Source of the DNA: Candidatus Chaera renei
GTDB lineage: Bacteria; Patescibacteriota; Saccharimonadia; Saccharimonadales; Saccharimonadaceae
Assembly (NCBI GenBank): GCA_004100265.1
Contig: SCKW01000003.1
Location: forward strand, 1-32,701
Direction of reading: 5' to 3'
Length of the DNA: 32,701 nt
The notes below the pieces were generated by a model. It ran no database searches and was not told where the DNA came from. It saw nothing but the letters and a program-made list of their open reading frames with translations. Shown in pieces: positions 23,763-30,541 of the stretch; position 1 is the first letter of the stretch, and each line of letters starts with the position of its first letter. The position numbers and the translations under genes are program-made.

Positions 23763-24194
23763 ATGTCACTACCAAGCAGTGTTTCGCGTCCCAGTAAACC
23801 AGCCGGTGGCAGCGGCTTTACCGTTGTAGAGCTGGTTGTCGCTTTGGTGGTGTTGCTGGCGGCTGGATTCGTGGTGGTGGCGCAGAAGCGCGATATTCAG
23901 GCGCAAAACCGCGACGCAGCGCGCAAAACCGCCGTCAACGCCATTTATTACAACTTGGAAGACACTTATTACCCGGCCCACAAATATTACCCGGCCGCTT
24001 TAAGCGCCGGCGACTTGACCGGACTCGATCCCGCTTCTTTAAAAGATCCGGCGGGCAAGCCTGTCGGCGACAAGGCTTCCACTCTTCGTTACGAGCCGAT
24101 AGGATGCGACGGCGCCGGCAAGTGCAGCGGCTACACGCTAAGAGCTATCCTGGAAAAAGAGGCCGCCTTCGTTAAAAGCAGCCCGGCCCGTTAA
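23763..24194 (+). CDS. Orphan type IV prepilin-like protein
   Basis: A 143-residue prepilin. Leader ends GSG, and the mature start is FTVVELVVALVVLLAAGFVV with Glu+5. The stem contains QKRDIQAQNRDAARKTAVNAIYYNLEDTYY, and the head has HKYYPAAL, similar in layout to the major-type pilin. One cysteine pair (CDGAGKC). The start at 23763 is supported by the -10 box 8 nt upstream; a longer reading from TTG at 23745 would run through the box. It is divergent from recA and 4 kb from the main pilus locus. The stop overlaps that of the PH-domain gene tail to tail. Confidence 0.85.
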   Translation: MSLPSSVSRPSKPAGGSGFTVVELVVALVVLLAAGFVVVAQKRDIQAQNRDAARKTAVNAIYYNLEDTYYPAHKYYPAALSAGDLTGLDPASLKDPAGKPVGDKASTLRYEPIGCDGAGKCSGYTLRAILEKEAAFVKSSPAR

Positions 24195-24868
24195 TACCCG
24201 GCCGCCTGGCGCCGGCGCTTAAAGGCCTCGGCGGCGTCATTGATTTTGCCGATGTAAAGTCGGGGGTTGGCGGCAAAATTAAATATATAGGTGGTCTCTT
24301 CGCCCTCGGTGGACAACCTCAGCGATCCGTAGTTTAACAACATCTGCAGCAGTCCCCGCTGGCGAAAACTGGCATCTTCAATATTATCAAGGTTGATAGT
24401 TTGCTCGCGTCTGGCTAACAAGTTGGTGCGAATTACCTGGATAACGCTTTCGTTGGTCAGATAAAACCGGTTGTCTAAATAAACGAATGTGGAAATGGCG
24501 CCGCCAATGATAAACAACACCAAGACAAACAGCAGCGGCACGCTGACCAGGCCGGGTGACGGCAGCTGCTCGACGAACAGCATCATCAGTTGGGCCAATT
24601 GGGCGCGGCTGACGGCGTATAACACCACTAAGGCCATGATCAACAGAATCGACAGCCCTACGAACCCCCAAATCTGCAGCAAGCCGATCGGATGGCGCTT
24701 GACGGCAAAAATAACGTATTCGCCGGGGCTAAGGTGCAGTTGCGGATAGCGGCGCAGTGATTCTTCGTGCAGGCGCTGTATCTCTAACTGGCGTGCAGGG
24801 TCGCCTTGAGCGACCGGCGCAGATGGCTGGGGCTGGGGTGGCGCCTGATTGGGCGTGATGGGCGGCAT
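24191..24868 (-). CDS. PH-domain membrane protein (bPH2/YdbS-like)
   Basis: A 225-residue protein with a Pro/Gln-rich N-terminus, then LSPGEYVIFAVKRHPIGLL and two transmembrane helices (about 66-88 and 105-130). A bacterial PH domain follows with YLDNRFYLTNESVIQVIRTNLLARREQTINLDNIEDASFRQRGLLQMLLNYGSL (in several blocks), the standard bPH_2 pattern. Function unknown; such proteins are thought to scaffold at the membrane. A -10 box lies 8 nt before the ATG. Confidence 0.85.
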   Translation of the reverse strand: MPPITPNQAPPQPQPSAPVAQGDPARQLEIQRLHEESLRRYPQLHLSPGEYVIFAVKRHPIGLLQIWGFVGLSILLIMALVVLYAVSRAQLAQLMMLFVEQLPSPGLVSVPLLFVLVLFIIGGAISTFVYLDNRFYLTNESVIQVIRTNLLARREQTINLDNIEDASFRQRGLLQMLLNYGSLRLSTEGEETTYIFNFAANPRLYIGKINDAAEAFKRRRQAAGY

Positions 24869-24876
24869 ATATCTAT

Positions 24877-24882
24877 ATTTTA
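24877..24882 (-). promoter_or_regulatory. -10 box for the PH-domain gene (leaderless)
   Basis: TAAAAT on the minus strand, preceded by TG, 8 nt from the ATG at 24868. It sits in the 21-bp gap after ruvB. Confidence 0.4.
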
Positions 24883-24889
24883 CAGCACT

Positions 24890-25930
24890 TTATAGCAGAC
24901 CGGGTTGTTCGTTGCCGCTTTTTGGCGCCTGCCTGTCAAGGTGGCGATAAGCTTTAGCGGTGGCCCGCCGCCCGCGCGGCGTGCGTTCAAGCAAGCCTAT
25001 CTGCATCAAATAAGGCTCGTGAAAATCTTCAATAGTGCTGCGCTCGTCGCCGGTGAGGGCGGCCAGGGTTTCCACGCCAACCGGCCCGCCGCCATGGTGA
25101 TCAACGATAACCGACAGCAGCAAGCGGTCGGCGCTGTCCAATCCCAGCCGGTCAATTTCCAACAGATCTAAAGCGGCTTCGGCAGTGGCGCTGTCGATAA
25201 TGCCGTCGCCGTTAACGTCGGCAAAGTCACGCACGCGCTTTAGTATGCGGTTGGCGATACGCGGCGTCAGGCGCGACCTTTCGGCCAACAAAGCGGCGGC
25301 TTTGGGGTCGATGCCGACTCCAAGCAGACCGGCCGTGCGGCCGATAATCTGGCGGATTTCTTTGGCCGAATAAAATTCCAGACGATGCACTATGCCAAAA
25401 CGGTCCCTCAGCGGCGCCGCCACGGCGCCCGTCCGGGTGGTGGCGCCGATAATGGTAAAGGCCGGCAGATCCAACCTGACGCTGCGGGCACCGGCGCCTT
25501 TTCCGATCATAATATCCAGCTTAAAGTCCTCCATGGCAGCGTAGAGCACTTCTTCAACCGCCCGGCGCAAACGGTGTATTTCATCAATAAACAGCACGTC
25601 GCCGTCTTGCAGGCTGGTTAAGATGCTGGCCAGATCGCCGGCTCGCTCGATGGCCGGGCCGGCAGTTACCCGCAAATTAGCACCCATCTCGTTGGCGATC
25701 ACCGTGGCCATGGTGGTTTTGCCCAGCCCCGGCGGGCCGTACAGTAAAACATGATCAATCGGTTCGCCGCGCTTTTTGGCGGCGGCGATAGCCAGCTGCA
25801 GGCTAGCTTTCAGTCGGGGCTGTCCGATGTATTCGCTGAAGCGCTTAGGCCGCAGGGTGGCCTCGAACTGCTGCTCGTCGCCGGCGGATGACGGGTTAAG
25901 CGCTACGCTGGTGAGTCTCTCGATGCTCAC
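24890..25930 (-). CDS. ruvB: Holliday junction branch migration ATPase RuvB
   Basis: A 346-residue AAA+ motor. [12 protein letters not shown] is the N-terminal signature, Walker A GPPGLGKT is at 65-72, and [13 protein letters not shown] contains Walker [21 protein letters not shown] (sensor 1 and arginine finger) follows, and the winged-helix C-terminal part includes [27 protein letters not shown] (in two parts). With RuvA it drives branch migration. It starts with GTG at 25930, overlapping the ruvA stop by 4 bp. Confidence 0.98.
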   Translation of the reverse strand: MSIERLTSVALNPSSAGDEQQFEATLRPKRFSEYIGQPRLKASLQLAIAAAKKRGEPIDHVLLYGPPGLGKTTMATVIANEMGANLRVTAGPAIERAGDLASILTSLQDGDVLFIDEIHRLRRAVEEVLYAAMEDFKLDIMIGKGAGARSVRLDLPAFTIIGATTRTGAVAAPLRDRFGIVHRLEFYSAKEIRQIIGRTAGLLGVGIDPKAAALLAERSRLTPRIANRILKRVRDFADVNGDGIIDSATAEAALDLLEIDRLGLDSADRLLLSVIVDHHGGGPVGVETLAALTGDERSTIEDFHEPYLMQIGLLERTPRGRRATAKAYRHLDRQAPKSGNEQPGLL

Positions 25931-26502
25931 GATGACAACCTTCCCAAAGCCTGTTTTAAGCGGGCGGCAACGGCCTGGTTGCCGTCAACGCCGGCTAGGG
26001 CGGCGGCGGCTTGAGGCGGCGAATACCCCAATGCCACCAGGGCGTCAAGCGCGTCGTCTGTCGTCTGTCCGCCCACGGCGCTGTCGCCACCGGGTACCGG
26101 AGCGGCAAGCTTGTCTGCCAAATCCACCACTACCCGCTGCGCCAGACGCTTGCCAACGCCTGTAGCCGCTTGAATAAAACTATAGTTGCCTTCGGCTATG
26201 GCCCGCCAGACCTGCTGCGGGCTGCCCAGGCTTAGGATCGCCAAACCGGCCCGCGGACCGACTCCTTGGACATCCAGCAGACGCTCGAATAGGCGCTTAG
26301 CCGCCAATTGCGAGAAACCAAACAGCTCTTGCGCCTGCTCTCTGATATAGTGGTAGGTATAAAGCTTGATCGGCTGGCCTATTTGGGCAGAATCAAAATC
26401 GGTCAGTGCGACTTGCACCGCGTAACCAACCCCCCCAACATCTACCACCAGGGAGACGGGACTGACCTTGTCGCTGACTTCTCCGTAAACGTGGGCAATC
26501 AT
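25927..26502 (-). CDS. ruvA: Holliday junction DNA-binding protein RuvA
   Basis: A 191-residue protein of normal length. Domain I (about 1-65) is the OB fold ([13 protein letters not shown]), domain II has the two HhH motifs ([17 protein letters not shown] and [17 protein letters not shown]), and domain III (about 145-191) is the RuvB-contacting helical bundle ([20 protein letters not shown]). It forms tetramers on Holliday junctions. The ATG at 26502 has a -10 box 14 nt upstream. Confidence 0.97.
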   Translation of the reverse strand: MIAHVYGEVSDKVSPVSLVVDVGGVGYAVQVALTDFDSAQIGQPIKLYTYHYIREQAQELFGFSQLAAKRLFERLLDVQGVGPRAGLAILSLGSPQQVWRAIAEGNYSFIQAATGVGKRLAQRVVVDLADKLAAPVPGGDSAVGGQTTDDALDALVALGYSPPQAAAALAGVDGNQAVAARLKQALGRLSS

Positions 26503-26516
26503 AACTACTCTTTCAT

Positions 26517-26522
26517 AGTATA
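26517..26522 (-). promoter_or_regulatory. -10 box for ruvA-ruvB
   Basis: TATACT on the minus strand, 14 nt before the ruvA ATG; no -35 match is seen. The ATGCGATCGCAT palindrome at 26586-26597 lies about 65 bp upstream of it. Confidence 0.45.
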
Positions 26523-26570
26523 GCGCATATACACCTGATTAGCACCTACGGCTAACCCGCCTGAACGCAA

Positions 26571-26597
26571 CCGCATGCGGAAATTATGCGATCGCAT
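26571..26597. promoter_or_regulatory. Two adjacent palindromes upstream of the PaaX-like gene (putative operator)
   Basis: CCGCATGCGG (26571-26580) and ATGCGATCGCAT (26586-26597) are both perfect palindromes, 5 bp apart, with shared ATGCG/CGCAT half sites and centres 16 bp apart. They lie between the divergent ruvA and PaaX-like genes. The second recurs exactly downstream of the PaaX-like gene. Operator function is inferred. Confidence 0.5.
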
Positions 26598-26674
26598 TAT
26601 TTTGTGGTACATTGAACTACGTAAACCTACTTTACTAAATTCAAAAGCCGCGCGATCAGACACTGGTTAAGCTG

Positions 26675-26680
26675 TATTAT
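26675..26680 (+). promoter_or_regulatory. -10 box for the PaaX-like gene
   Basis: TATTAT, preceded by TG, 21 nt before the GTG at 26702; AGGGAAAG between them can be the ribosome binding site. Confidence 0.4.
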
Positions 26681-26701
26681 GCACAACAATAGGGAAAGCA
26701 G

Positions 26702-27301
26702 GTGAGTGGTCAATCCGATGGTTCGGCGCCGGCGACCAGCCATACGGGCAGAATCATTTATTTGGTACTAAGCGGTTTGGTCGAAAACGGAGCATTAGAC
26801 CAGAAGCTGGTGGTTGATGACTTCGGCTCCCTAACGCTTAAGGCCGCCCGATCGGCCGGCTTGAAGCTCGACCGCCCGGCGGCCGGGAAGATCTCAAGTT
26901 ACATGCTCGGCCAGAAGCTGCTGGACGTACAAAAACTGTCCGACGGCAAAAGTGCCGTAGCGGTTACCTTAAATGGCTGGCGCAGGGTGCAAAAATACCG
27001 GCTGCAGCATTTGCAAATCGATACCCCCAAACACTGGGACGGACGCTGGCGCTTCGTGCTGTTTGACATACCCGAAGAAAAACGGGCCGCCCGCAACGCT
27101 CTTGCCGGCCGGCTAAAAAAACTGGGCCTGTGGCAGTGTCAGCGAAGTTGCTGGGCCTACCCTTTTGAATGCGCCGAACAGGTGATGGCCATAGCCAGGC
27201 CCTACCACATAGACCAATACATAACCTATCTGGTGGCGGAACATACCAATATCGAACTAAGGCTGCACCAGGCTTTTCGCGGTCTGTTGGCCGGCCGGTA
27301 A
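26702..27301 (+). CDS. PaaX-like winged-helix regulator with Cas2-like C-terminal domain
   Basis: A 199-residue protein. Residues about 14-95 look like a winged helix-turn-helix region (IIYLVLSGLVENGALDQ, SSYMLGQKLLDVQKLSDG, VTLNGWRRVQKYRL). Residues about 105-190 match the PaaX central/Cas2-like fold: WDGRWRFVLFDIPEEKRAARNALAGRLKKLGLWQCQRSCWAYPF (in parts). Proteins of this type abound in Patescibacteria and are sometimes mislabelled Cas2; no CRISPR array or other cas gene is present. It is shorter than proteobacterial PaaX (about 300 aa). It starts with GTG. Palindromes on both sides suggest autoregulation. Confidence 0.75.
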   Translation: MSGQSDGSAPATSHTGRIIYLVLSGLVENGALDQKLVVDDFGSLTLKAARSAGLKLDRPAAGKISSYMLGQKLLDVQKLSDGKSAVAVTLNGWRRVQKYRLQHLQIDTPKHWDGRWRFVLFDIPEEKRAARNALAGRLKKLGLWQCQRSCWAYPFECAEQVMAIARPYHIDQYITYLVAEHTNIELRLHQAFRGLLAGR

Positions 27302-27321
27302 AGGCCGCCGTCTTAGATTTT

Positions 27322-27333
27322 AAGCTATCGCAT
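27322..27333. promoter_or_regulatory. Degenerate copy of the ATGCGATCGCAT palindrome
   Basis: AAGCTATCGCAT matches ATGCGATCGCAT at 10 of 12 positions, including the full right half ATCGCAT. It lies just before a promoter-like AT-rich stretch, 20 bp after the PaaX-like stop. Confidence 0.3.
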
Positions 27334-27372
27334 AAAAGTTATGGTAGTATTTTACTTGTTTTTAGAGGTTCT

Positions 27373-27458
27373 ATGAAAAATAAATTGAATTTTAATGCGA
27401 TCGCATTAAATATTAAAACAGAGGAGAGTAACCGGACCGACGGCCCAGGCGCTCAAAA
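27373..27458 (+). pseudogene. Possible gene-start remnant running into antisense ruvC
   Basis: AGAGGTTCTATGAA closely resembles the murT start context (AGAGGTTTATGAA). The reading frame begins MKNKLNFNAIALNIKTEESN and stays open to 27597, but from 27459 it lies antisense to ruvC and turns into cysteine/arginine-rich shadow sequence. It may be the 5' remnant of a lost gene. A functional 74-residue protein is less likely. The 20-bp palindrome at 27391-27410 is inside this frame. Confidence 0.25.
27391..27410. promoter_or_regulatory. 20-bp perfect palindrome (putative operator)
   Basis: TTTAATGCGATCGCATTAAA is perfectly self-complementary. Its 14-bp core part ATGCGATCGCATTA is identical to 26586-26599 on the other side of the PaaX-like gene. 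It sits in the AT-rich gap between the convergent PaaX-like gene and ruvC. Confidence 0.55.
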
Positions 27459-27941
27459 TCAAACCCCAATGGCTCTCATGGCGTACACTATGGCCGCCGC
27501 CAAAGCGTCGGCGCAATCGTCCGGCCGAGGCGTCTCTTGCAGCCCCAGAGTCACCCGCACCATCTCCTGCATTTGTTGTTTATCGGCCCGGCCGTAGCCG
27601 GTCAGTGATTGCTTGATTTGCAGCGGCGTGTACTCGGTGATGTCCATACCGGCCTGTATACCGCAAAGCAGCACCACTCCCCGAGCCTGCGACACGGTCA
27701 TGCCGGTGGTAACGTTTTGGGCAAAAAACAGTTTTTCAACCACCATGTGATCGGGCTTGGTCTGCCGGATAACTTCGCTAAGCTCTCGGTATATGGTCAA
27801 CAGCCGCTCGGCGTCACTTCGTTTGGCGGGAGTCCTAACTACCCCGGCGTCCACCAGCCGGATCCGCCCTTTTGGGGCGCCGGTTTCGATAACGCCAAAC
27901 CCCAAAATACCGGTTCCGGGATCAATGCCGATAATCCGCAC
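27459..27941 (-). CDS. ruvC: Holliday junction resolvase RuvC
   Basis: A 160-residue endonuclease of the RNase H fold. Catalytic residues are visible: Asp7 in IIGIDPGTGILGFGVIE, Glu69 in VVEKLFFAQN, and Asp142/Asp145 in PDDCADALA. It cuts Holliday junctions handled by RuvAB. The start is GTG at 27941 with GGGGGAT upstream. It follows yebC after 16 bp, a frequent yebC-ruvC arrangement; ruvAB lie 1 kb away in their own operon, separated by the PaaX-like gene. Confidence 0.97.
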   Translation of the reverse strand: MRIIGIDPGTGILGFGVIETGAPKGRIRLVDAGVVRTPAKRSDAERLLTIYRELSEVIRQTKPDHMVVEKLFFAQNVTTGMTVSQARGVVLLCGIQAGMDITEYTPLQIKQSLTGYGRADKQQMQEMVRVTLGLQETPRPDDCADALAAAIVYAMRAIGV

Positions 27942-27957
27942 GGATATCCCCCGTCAT

Positions 27958-28680
27958 CTACGCCCGGCTTTCGTCTATCTCGAAGTTAACGTAGACATTC
28001 ACCACGTCGTCTATGTCGTCAAGGGCTTCCATTAGGCGGACGATTTTTTCGGCCGCGGCGGCATCCTGAATTTTTACTACGTTTTGCGGCAGATAAATAA
28101 GCTCGGCCTCGATCACCGTGTAGCCGGCCGCGCGCAAGGTATCGCGCACCTTAGCCAGTTGTTTGGGCTGAGTGTATACCGCCGACTCGCCGGCCGCTTC
28201 TTGAACGTCCAAGGCGCCGGCTTCCAGCGCAGCCATCATCGCCTCGTCGCCGGTTTCTTTAAGGCGCACCACGCCTCGCCGTTCAAACATAAAACTTACG
28301 CTGCCCGACGCGGCGATGGTTCCGCCGTGCTTGGTAAAGGCGTGTCGGACTTCGGGGTAGGTACGATTCTTGTTTTCGGTGGCGCATTCCACCAAGATGG
28401 CCACTCCCAGCGGGCCGTACCCCTCGTACAGCACCTCTTCCATGGTCGCCGCCGATTTGTCGGCTACCCGGGCGATCGCCCGCTGGATGTTGCTAAGAGG
28501 CATGTTGGCGTTTTTAGCCTTCTCGATCACCATGGCCAGACTTGGGTTCATGGCCGGATCGCTGCCACCGCGGGCAGCTATTGAAATCTGGTTACCCAGC
28601 TTAGTAAACAAAGCGCCGCGCTTGGCGTCGTTGACGCCCTTTTGCCGCTTGATCTGCGCCCATTTGGAGTGTCCTGCCAT
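27958..28680 (-). CDS. yebC: YebC/PmpR-family protein
   Basis: A 240-residue protein of normal length, beginning MAGHSKWAQIKRQKGVNDAKRG, the highly conserved YebC start. ARGGSDPAMNPSLAMVIEKAKNANMP (in parts) and EGYGPLGVAILVECATENKNRT are further family blocks, and the C-terminus has LMEALDDIDDVVNVYVNFEI. Members act as transcription factors or, as recent work shows, ease ribosome stalling at proline stretches. Transcribed with ruvC. Confidence 0.97.
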   Translation of the reverse strand: MAGHSKWAQIKRQKGVNDAKRGALFTKLGNQISIAARGGSDPAMNPSLAMVIEKAKNANMPLSNIQRAIARVADKSAATMEEVLYEGYGPLGVAILVECATENKNRTYPEVRHAFTKHGGTIAASGSVSFMFERRGVVRLKETGDEAMMAALEAGALDVQEAAGESAVYTQPKQLAKVRDTLRAAGYTVIEAELIYLPQNVVKIQDAAAAEKIVRLMEALDDIDDVVNVYVNFEIDESRA

Positions 28681-28736
28681 ATGTTTATTCCGCTACCATT
28701 TAAAAGCTCTCGCAATCATTTTAACAGATATGGCGC

Positions 28737-30185
28737 CTAGTCGGTAACGCTGGAAGATAAAAAGTCATAGCGCGTGCGCCGCCAAAGCAACCAGCCGAGC
28801 AGACCGATCACCGCATATGACAGAATCATCACCCCGGTATGCCCGGCGGCAACTTCAATGACGGCGCCGGGCAAAGACGAGATTTTATCCGCCAGATTAA
28901 CCATGTACCCGGTGATTAAGTTAGACGGCAGACCGGCGTACCCGGCCAGGACGGGCACGACCATACCCGCCAGGCCGGCGGCAAAAGTCGCCAACATGGC
29001 CAGCGGCACCAACGGTACAACGGCCAAATTGGCCGCCAGCGAATAAACCGACACGCTACCGAAAACCCAAATCAGCAGCGGCCAGGTGAGCAGTTGCGCC
29101 GAGAACGTCTCGATCAACACCTGCGCCAACAGCGGCGGCGTTTTGGGGCCGAAAATCCGCCAGCTGATCATCGGGGCCAGCAGCATGACGCCGCCGAACG
29201 CCAAAAACGATAGGTACCACCCCAGGTCGGACCAAACGTAAAGCGGATTAATCAGCCCGGTAACCAAAGCGGTAAATAATAGCAACACCGCCGGGTGTGC
29301 CCGGCGGCCGTAGTACCAGGCCAGCACCGCCAAAGAGCTGACCAGGGCGGCCCGGCTCATCGACGGGCTGAAGCCGGTTACCAGCACAAAGCCGGCCATC
29401 AACAAAAACGAGCCAGCGGCCGCCTGAAACTTGGAATGGCCGGCCAGCAGGCGGCGGGCTGCCCGCACCAGAATCGTCAGATTATACCCCGATGCCACCA
29501 CGATATGGGTAAGGCCGATACGCTTCAGATCTTCATCCAGTTGCTTAGGCAGAGCGCTGCGCTGGCCAAGCAAAAAACCCAGACCCAGGCTGGCCTCGGG
29601 CTCGGGTACGGCGGTGCGCACTCCGGCGGCAAAGGTGTCGCGCAGCCGCAGCGCCAGGTCATTGCCCGGCACGTAAGTCTCTACCGTGGCAAAGCTTAGC
29701 CCGGCCTGGTAGTTGCCAAAGCCCGCTTTCAGCTTGCCTTTTAAGACAACCTGATCGCCGCGCCTGAAGGAGCGCGGATCAAAAGTGCTGGCCCGAACCT
29801 GCCCGGGCAGACGCCGCCCGTCAACCGTAATATCTTTTACTTTAAACTGTTTTTCGCCGCGCTTGCCGTAGATGGGATCGTTGGCAATGGTACCGCTCAG
29901 GCTGACCTTTTGCCCGATCAGTCCGTCGAGGCCGCTAAGCTGAAACCAGGTGCTACTGCCCTGCCAGGCGCCCGCCATTAGACCGGCGGCCACGGCTAGC
30001 AACAGAGCCGCTCTTGAGCGGCGCCAACAGGCCGCCAGCAACAACATTGCCGCCGCTACCAGCCACGCCCGTCCGTAAAGCCACAACCCCGCGGGCACCA
30101 GAGCCAAACCGGCCAGGCCGCCCACGCTGAAACCGCCCACCACCCACGTCCGGTTGATCCGGTAAGGGGCCAACAGCCAGCGCAT
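28737..30185 (-). CDS. comEC: ComEC/Rec2 competence channel protein lacking the metallo-beta-lactamase domain
   Basis: A 482-residue polytopic membrane protein. Two or three N-terminal helices are followed by the DUF4131/OB region (VSLSGTIANDPIYGKRGEKQF, RRGDQVVLKGKLKAGFGNYQ, in parts), then the competence domain with LGFLLGQRSALPKQLDEDLKRIGLTHIVVASGYNLTIL (in parts), SMSRAALVSSLAVLAWYYGR and PLYVWSDLGWYLSFLAFGGV. It ends in helices and a short tail. ComEC moves single-stranded DNA across the inner membrane. The C-terminal metallo-beta-lactamase domain of the long forms is absent. The ATG lies 12 nt from an extended -10. Confidence 0.94.
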   Translation of the reverse strand: MRWLLAPYRINRTWVVGGFSVGGLAGLALVPAGLWLYGRAWLVAAAMLLLAACWRRSRAALLLAVAAGLMAGAWQGSSTWFQLSGLDGLIGQKVSLSGTIANDPIYGKRGEKQFKVKDITVDGRRLPGQVRASTFDPRSFRRGDQVVLKGKLKAGFGNYQAGLSFATVETYVPGNDLALRLRDTFAAGVRTAVPEPEASLGLGFLLGQRSALPKQLDEDLKRIGLTHIVVASGYNLTILVRAARRLLAGHSKFQAAAGSFLLMAGFVLVTGFSPSMSRAALVSSLAVLAWYYGRRAHPAVLLLFTALVTGLINPLYVWSDLGWYLSFLAFGGVMLLAPMISWRIFGPKTPPLLAQVLIETFSAQLLTWPLLIWVFGSVSVYSLAANLAVVPLVPLAMLATFAAGLAGMVVPVLAGYAGLPSNLITGYMVNLADKISSLPGAVIEVAAGHTGVMILSYAVIGLLGWLLWRRTRYDFLSSSVTD

Positions 30186-30197
30186 AACTTAGCGGTA

Positions 30198-30206
30198 AGT
30201 ATAACA
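30198..30206 (-). promoter_or_regulatory. Extended -10 box for comEC
   Basis: TGTTATACT on the minus strand, ending 12 nt before the comEC ATG. It is directly preceded by a T7 run that may end the upstream transcript. Confidence 0.5.
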
Positions 30207-30246
30207 AAAAAAGCGCGAAGCGGCCGAACTGGCTATGGGTGTTTGA

Positions 30247-30328
30247 AGGGTCCAGTGGGACGGCGCACTTCTTGCGCTCGTTCTCGAAGCAAGTTTCTGC
30301 GAGCGAGCTTGAAGACTGAACCCACGAC
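30247..30328 (-). pseudogene. Split partial copy of the tRNA-Lys 3' end
   Basis: Bases 30247-30261 are identical to 30418-30432 (discriminator, acceptor strand and first T-stem strand of tRNA-Lys), and 30317-30328 are identical to 30434-30445 (T-loop, second T-stem strand). In the intact gene one base separates these blocks; here 55 bp (30262-30316) do. Nothing of the anticodon or D-arm is present. Confidence 0.6.
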
Positions 30329-30357
30329 TATTGTCAGCTAAAGCTGCCAAGTCGTGG
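30322..30357. repeat. Hairpin beside the broken tRNA-Lys copy
   Basis: CCACGACT (30322-30329) pairs exactly with AGTCGTGG (30350-30357), and CAGCT/AGCTG form an inner stem. The outer left arm is made of the duplicated tRNA T-stem bases. No T-run follows on either strand. Confidence 0.45.
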
Positions 30358-30382
30358 AACCGAGCCACCAAAACAACCACGC

Positions 30383-30408
30383 AAAAAGCCCGACACAAGG
30401 CCGGACTC
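30383..30408 (-). terminator. Rho-independent terminator of tRNA-Lys
   Basis: On the minus strand AGTCCGGC pairs with GTCGGGCT (two G-U pairs) around a 5-nt loop and is followed by TTTT. It starts 7 bp after the encoded CCA. An outer pairing of CCACGCAAA with TTTGCGTGG extends the structure. Confidence 0.75.
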
Positions 30409-30414
30409 TTTGCG

Positions 30415-30491
30415 TGGAGGGTCCAGTGGGACTTGAACCCACGACACCCTGCTTAAAAGGCAGGTGCTCTAACCGGCTGAGCTATGGACCC
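30415..30491 (-). tRNA. tRNA-Lys (anticodon TTT), CCA encoded
   Basis: Minus-strand cloverleaf with acceptor stem GGGTCCA/TGGACCC, D-arm AGCTCAGCCGGTTAGAGC, anticodon stem CCTGC/GCAGG with loop CTTTTAA, and T-arm GTGGG TTCAAGT CCCAC. CCA is encoded at 30417-30415. The discriminator base is T (30418), whereas tRNA-Lys usually has A. Confidence 0.96.
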
Positions 30492-30541
30492 GTCTGCGCA
30501 CACACCGGCAGGCTATAGATTAACAATTTAAGGTGTTAGTG

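Noticed and set aside
26702-27301. Cas2-like fold suggesting a CRISPR locus
   Set aside because: The similarity is that of PaaX C-terminal domains. There is no repeat-spacer array and no other cas gene nearby.
28470-28481. GCGATCGC-containing palindrome inside yebC
   Set aside because: GGGCGATCGCCC lies in coding sequence and lacks the AT flanks of ATGCGATCGCAT, so I do not count it as an operator copy.
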